Assembly (NCBI GenBank): GCA_027405735.1
Contig: JAPEHQ010000014.1
Span: 1,054,001 to 1,118,000 of the forward strand
DNA from: Mucor racemosus
Lineage: Eukaryota; Mucoromycota; Mucoromycetes; Mucorales; Mucoraceae
Length of the DNA: 64,000 nt
Direction: 5' to 3'
Below, in pieces: positions 60,038-64,000 of this stretch. Position 1 is the stretch's first letter, and the number at the start of each line of letters is the position of its first letter. A program made the translations under genes and the position numbers. Under the pieces are notes generated by a model. That model saw nothing but the letters and a program-made list of their open reading frames with translations, was not told where the DNA came from and did not search any database.

Positions 60038-62258
60038 TTTATTATGTTAAAAAGGAAAACAAGTAAAAAAGCGAAAAAAAACGTGTGAGAAATCAAGAAA
60101 AGGGGGAAGGAAAACTTAATTAATAAAAGGGATATAATCTTTTTCATTTTAACTCCCTCATCTCTCGTCCCTCTGTAGATATAATAACAACACAACAAAA
60201 AAGTTTGTGTATCAAGAAAGATGCCTTATCGTTGTTTATTTTGACTCAGCTTGTAATCTCATTTAGCAAATATCGCATCAAGTATGTTGAAAAACCTAAA
60301 TACCTCATGCTCATAGATTGAATATCTAGAAAATTAAAATTGTCATACATTACCTTTGTTGAATATATATAATTAGTTTGATTTGAATTAATAGCGCTTG
60401 GAAATATGCTAATTAAAGATCTCGAATCCTTTGGGCGTTGAAATGTCTATAAATTGTATTTGCACGCAAGTTTCCCGGTTTTGATTTTAATTCTCTTAAA
60501 TCTATTAGTTTTTAATTAAATATTACGTATAAATATACATGTGTTGCCGAATTTTGTATTTGATAAACATTTATTACAATATTTGCCCTTTTTCACCATT
60601 ATTTGAGGTAGTTTATTTCTTGATTTGCGGATTTATGGGTTTACAGATTTAAATCCCCTACAGATGCTTAAACCTTCAAAGGATTTTAATTCTTTCAATA
60701 ATTATGGTATTAATATAAAACATTAAAAATAATATTTAACAGATACGATAATTATCATCAAGTTTTTATTTTGTAAAAAAAAAATAAGAAAACCTGGACG
60801 AATTTCAGTATCTAACTTATGAGTGTCCTAGTGCAATTAAAGCACCGAATTTGCTTGGATCGACCTGCATTCAACCGTTTTAGACAACAAAAAAGAAGAG
60901 AAAGCATAACTAATAAGCAAAATAGTAGTATAAGTTGCTTTATTATAAAGAATATGTAAAATACATCTAAATAGTTGCTATATTTGATCTTACAATCGTC
61001 ATTATTCACTTGCATACATACAAAATATGACAATTTCGTGTAGACGCTTCAAACGTCATGGTGGTACAGTAGTGAAATACGACAGCATTTCATGTCGAGT
61101 AGCTAAATCAATGAATTGAAACTATTTAACGTGAGCATTTAATACAAAAATCTTTTGCTATTACAACTATAGTGCGAAAATGTCGCAAAAATCAATAATT
61201 TTGATGTTGATTTAATGTCGAATTTAGACGCTTTTAGAAGCTCGGAACTACACAGAACCGTCTCCCTGAATCCATAGTTACTTGTTATTGCATTTGCTCA
61301 TTTTTTTTCGATCATAAAAAATCTGTCGAAAATCAACCTCTCAACCCTTACAAACATGCGTCCAAATTCAAGAAATTCAGTTTATCGGATTTTTTACCTC
61401 AAAAATGAGACTTTTTACTATAATATATATCGGAACAAAATAACCCCCCAAGGTCAGTGCAACATTTGGAAGTGTTTATTTGGCTTTTGTCTATTCAAAA
61501 AATTGACTTAATGCAGAAAAACTGCTATTTTTTCTATGGGAATTTGCGGTAATTTTTGTGTGCAAAAAATGTTTATCAAATACACCATTGGAAGGAGAAG
61601 CAAAAGTACTACATAAGTGAATTATAAAACGTTACACACTCATTATTGAGTTTGTTGAGTAATTTACAAAAAAGGGATTTTTTTTTTCAAAAATGGTCAA
61701 ATTTGGTAATCTCAATTCGAAAATTTGGTAGCGGGATTTTAATGTATTATCACCGCCAGAGCTGTTTTTGATACTCAAACAATTTGAACAGATGTCTCAA
61801 TTTACGTAATTTCGACTGATTATTATGGGAAAAAAAACGCAAACTTGAAGCTCGTGAGCCTGTATTCATCATCAAACAACTATTCAGCAAGTTGTACTAA
61901 ACAAGAGGGCTTAAGAAATATTTAAAGTGGGGTTTCACCTCATAAAAGCAGCCAAAAACAAAAAAATGTATTAAAATGAGAGCTTTCATTTAATCATCAA
62001 GTTTTCCCAGATCTAATTTTGTAATGATCGATGCAGTAATAGAAAGAATGTAATTATTCGGGTTTGGAAATCCTATATCAATGCACATGTCAATTTACCA
62101 CCGCTTTTTCTCGGCACATCCATTGTTCAATAAAACCAAGCAAATCCGGGAAAACCTGTTCTAATCTTAATTCAAAACACGAGTTTGTAGACCTCTTTTT
62201 GTGCATCTATCAGGTTTTATTATATATATATTTTTTTACAAGATAATTAGTTATAACC
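60038..62258. other. AT-rich intergenic DNA upstream of PLD1
   Basis: Left part holds the PLD1 5' flank, with a TC-rich stretch near 60150-60175. The remainder is stop-rich. The minus-strand open frame at 61033-60812 is short and hydrophobic without homologues I know. Nothing links 61.1-62.2 kb to repeats A or B. Confidence 0.45.
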
Positions 62259-64000
62259 TTAAAATAAAGTATTTGGTGTAGCAGTAGATGACCAAGGGTT
62301 TATTGATTGCTGAGAATGCTGAGGTTGTTGCTGCTGGTGTTGTTGTTGGTGTTGTAAAAAGGGTTGCTGAGCAAAGAAGGGCTGTTGTTGTTGTTGTTGT
62401 TGTTGTTGTTGATATTGATGTATTTGCTGTTGAGGCTGGGTAGTTGTTGGCATAAAATAAGAGGTATTGTTATTAATAGTATAAGGTGAACTAGTCATTG
62501 GGGTCATTTGAGAAAATGGATTAGAGTAATTAGCTTGTTGCTGTTGTTGCATTGGTTGTAACTGTTGTTGTTGTAACATGTTATTATTACTATCATTTTG
62601 AATAAATGCTACTATAATAAAATAGAATTAGATAAAAAGGAGTTAATGTTACACTGAGACTTACAATTAGATGTAGTATTAGTTGTAGATGAAGTAGTAG
62701 TTGCTAATCCAAATGGGTTACTAAACAAATTATTCTGCAGTTGTTGCTGTGGTTGTTGTTGCGGTTGTGGTTGTTGCTGTTGTTGTTGATACATGAATGG
62801 TTGTGGTTGTGGTTGTGGTTGCATTGGATACTGAATTTGAAGAGGCTGCTGTTGTTGTTGTTGCACTTGCACAGTTGCAAATGGATTACTAAAACCATTA
62901 CTAATAGAACTAGCAGCAGTAGGAGTAGAATCTACATCTATCAGTAATTGATTACTTAAAACTGGTACAGAGTTTGATCTGAATGGTTCTTGATGTTGTT
63001 GGGTTTGACCAGCAAATCCTTTTTGTTGTAAAATGTTTTTCGTTTCATTCAAAATTGTCATTGCAATATCCATATTACCACCAGAACGACGAAGAGCGTC
63101 AATATTACTATTTTTATCCAGAAAACCCAATTTTATCAGCTGTTCAATCTTTTGATCGTCTGTCAAGAATTGTTGAGTAATTGGTGGTGTATTTGGAGCA
63201 TGGTTAAAGGTTGTAGTAGTGGTTGATCTTGATAATATTTCAATAGCAGCTTCAATACTTCCTTGAGTTTGTACCAAGATTTGCTTGTTCTTTAATTCAT
63301 CATTAAATCCCATTTCACGCAGTTGATTCAAAGCAGATAATAAGTTGTTGGTGTTACTAGCAAGCATAGGAACAGAAGATGATCTTTTTGGAAGTGTTTG
63401 AAGTCTAGCAACAGCTGGAACTGATGCAGGCGTTTTAGGTAAAGGTACCTGAAATAGTCAAAGTTAATAATCGTTCACCCTCAACTATAAAATACATACC
63501 ATTTTATTCTCGGTTAAAAATAAACGTTTTTCCCATTTTGCTCTAATGTATCTTTCCATGGCACTATGTAGAAAATATTGATATCAGCTAAATGTCATGT
63601 AGAAAAAAAAAGCTATTTTTATATAATTACTGTTCGTCATCTTGAGCTAAAGGGCGTGGATTATTACCAGGGTTAGGGTTGATTTTGTTATTTACTGCAA
63701 TGTTTCCTCCTGATTTACGCATCATCTATTAGTAGAAACAGGTTTATTTTAGAAGTTTATAAATAAAATCAATTGTAAGATACTTTACTTCAATTTGCTC
63801 GGTATTCCATTGGTCCATTGTAATGGATTTTACTTTGGAAATATGTGTTCCCATTTTACGATGAATACCTGCGCAACGAATACACAAGAATACACCGAGA
63901 GAATAAGAAGCCCATCGAGGATCTGAATGAGTTCATTAGGAATTGTTATAATATCTCAAAATAAGAAGAACTTACTTTTGGAACCACAATCAGCACAGAG
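62259..64000 (-). CDS. Gts1-like ArfGAP with UBA and Gln-rich regions, 5' end beyond window
   Basis: GTPase-activating protein for Arf, acting in vesicle traffic; the combination ArfGAP + UBA + poly-Gln is that of yeast Gts1. Visible exons 64000-63976, 63922-63789, 63725-63631, 63563-63500, 63448-62665 and 62611-62259 keep one frame for 485 codons including stop. The zinc finger has CADCG followed by CIRC, with [13 protein letters not shown] between them and [15 protein letters not shown] after, which includes the catalytic Arg of ArfGAPs (IHRKMG). Two UBA-like helices follow: LNQLREMGF...AAIEIL and IEQLIKLGF...AMTIL. The C-terminal 200 residues are rich in Gln/Pro with NPF motifs (SNPFAT, SNPFGL, SNPFSQ), which could bind EH-domain endocytic proteins. 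The first zinc Cys pair and start codon lie to the right of the window. Confidence 0.9.

Noticed and set aside
62380..62410. Simple-repeat expansion as a separate element
   Set aside because: The GTT/TTG repeats encode the Gln-rich tail of the Gts1-like protein in frame.

Overview
The window looks like nuclear DNA of an early-diverging filamentous fungus, most likely Mucoromycota/Mucorales. The reasons are: fatty acid synthase encoded as one fused beta+alpha chain, a GPI-type chitin deacetylase, genes with many 50-110 bp GT..AG introns, very AT-rich intergenic DNA, and a Crypton-type tyrosine-recombinase element. Gene identities come from motifs recognised by eye; no database search was possible.

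Layout: (1) 1-11090, minus: a giant fused fatty acid synthase gene, cut by the left edge in its ketosynthase domain. (2) 11.1-26.0 kb: a gene-poor, repeat-rich block holding a dispersed repeat (family A), a DDE-transposon relic nested in it, a tRNA-like relic, a WD-repeat gene fragment and a 3.1 kb repeat (B) joined to a second A copy. (3) 26.0-41.8 kb: housekeeping genes: SEC61 alpha (+), MCP1-like (-), Rieske Fe-S protein (-), a likely SRP (7SL) RNA gene (+), an Hsp20 chaperone with heat-shock elements (-), a DUF2408 protein (-) and a chitin deacetylase (-). A decayed zinc-finger-like gene, an LTR relic, a third A copy and a 19-bp minisatellite lie between them. (4) 44.9-52.5 kb: a nest of mobile DNA. 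An inverted A+B copy is broken by a 2.9 kb Crypton with definable ends, by a solo LTR at the A/B junction and by a small MITE inside B. (5) 53.0-64.0 kb: TAF6 (-) and a PDRG1-like prefoldin gene (+) sharing a 182-bp divergent promoter, phospholipase D1 (-) whose 3' coding end overlaps that of PDRG1, and at the right edge a Gts1-like ArfGAP with UBA and Gln-rich regions (-).

How the parts relate: the genes are ordinary and independent (lipid synthesis, ER translocation, respiration, chaperoning, cell wall, transcription, membrane traffic), with no sign of a functional cluster. The unusual content is the repeat architecture. Two 4.3 kb A+B repeats in opposite orientation bracket the 20 kb gene block from SEC61 to chitin deacetylase. 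Successive insertions can be ordered because each interrupts an older copy whose intact version is elsewhere in the window. Exon joins were built by hand from splice signals, reading-frame continuity and expected protein motifs; every multi-exon model closes in frame.
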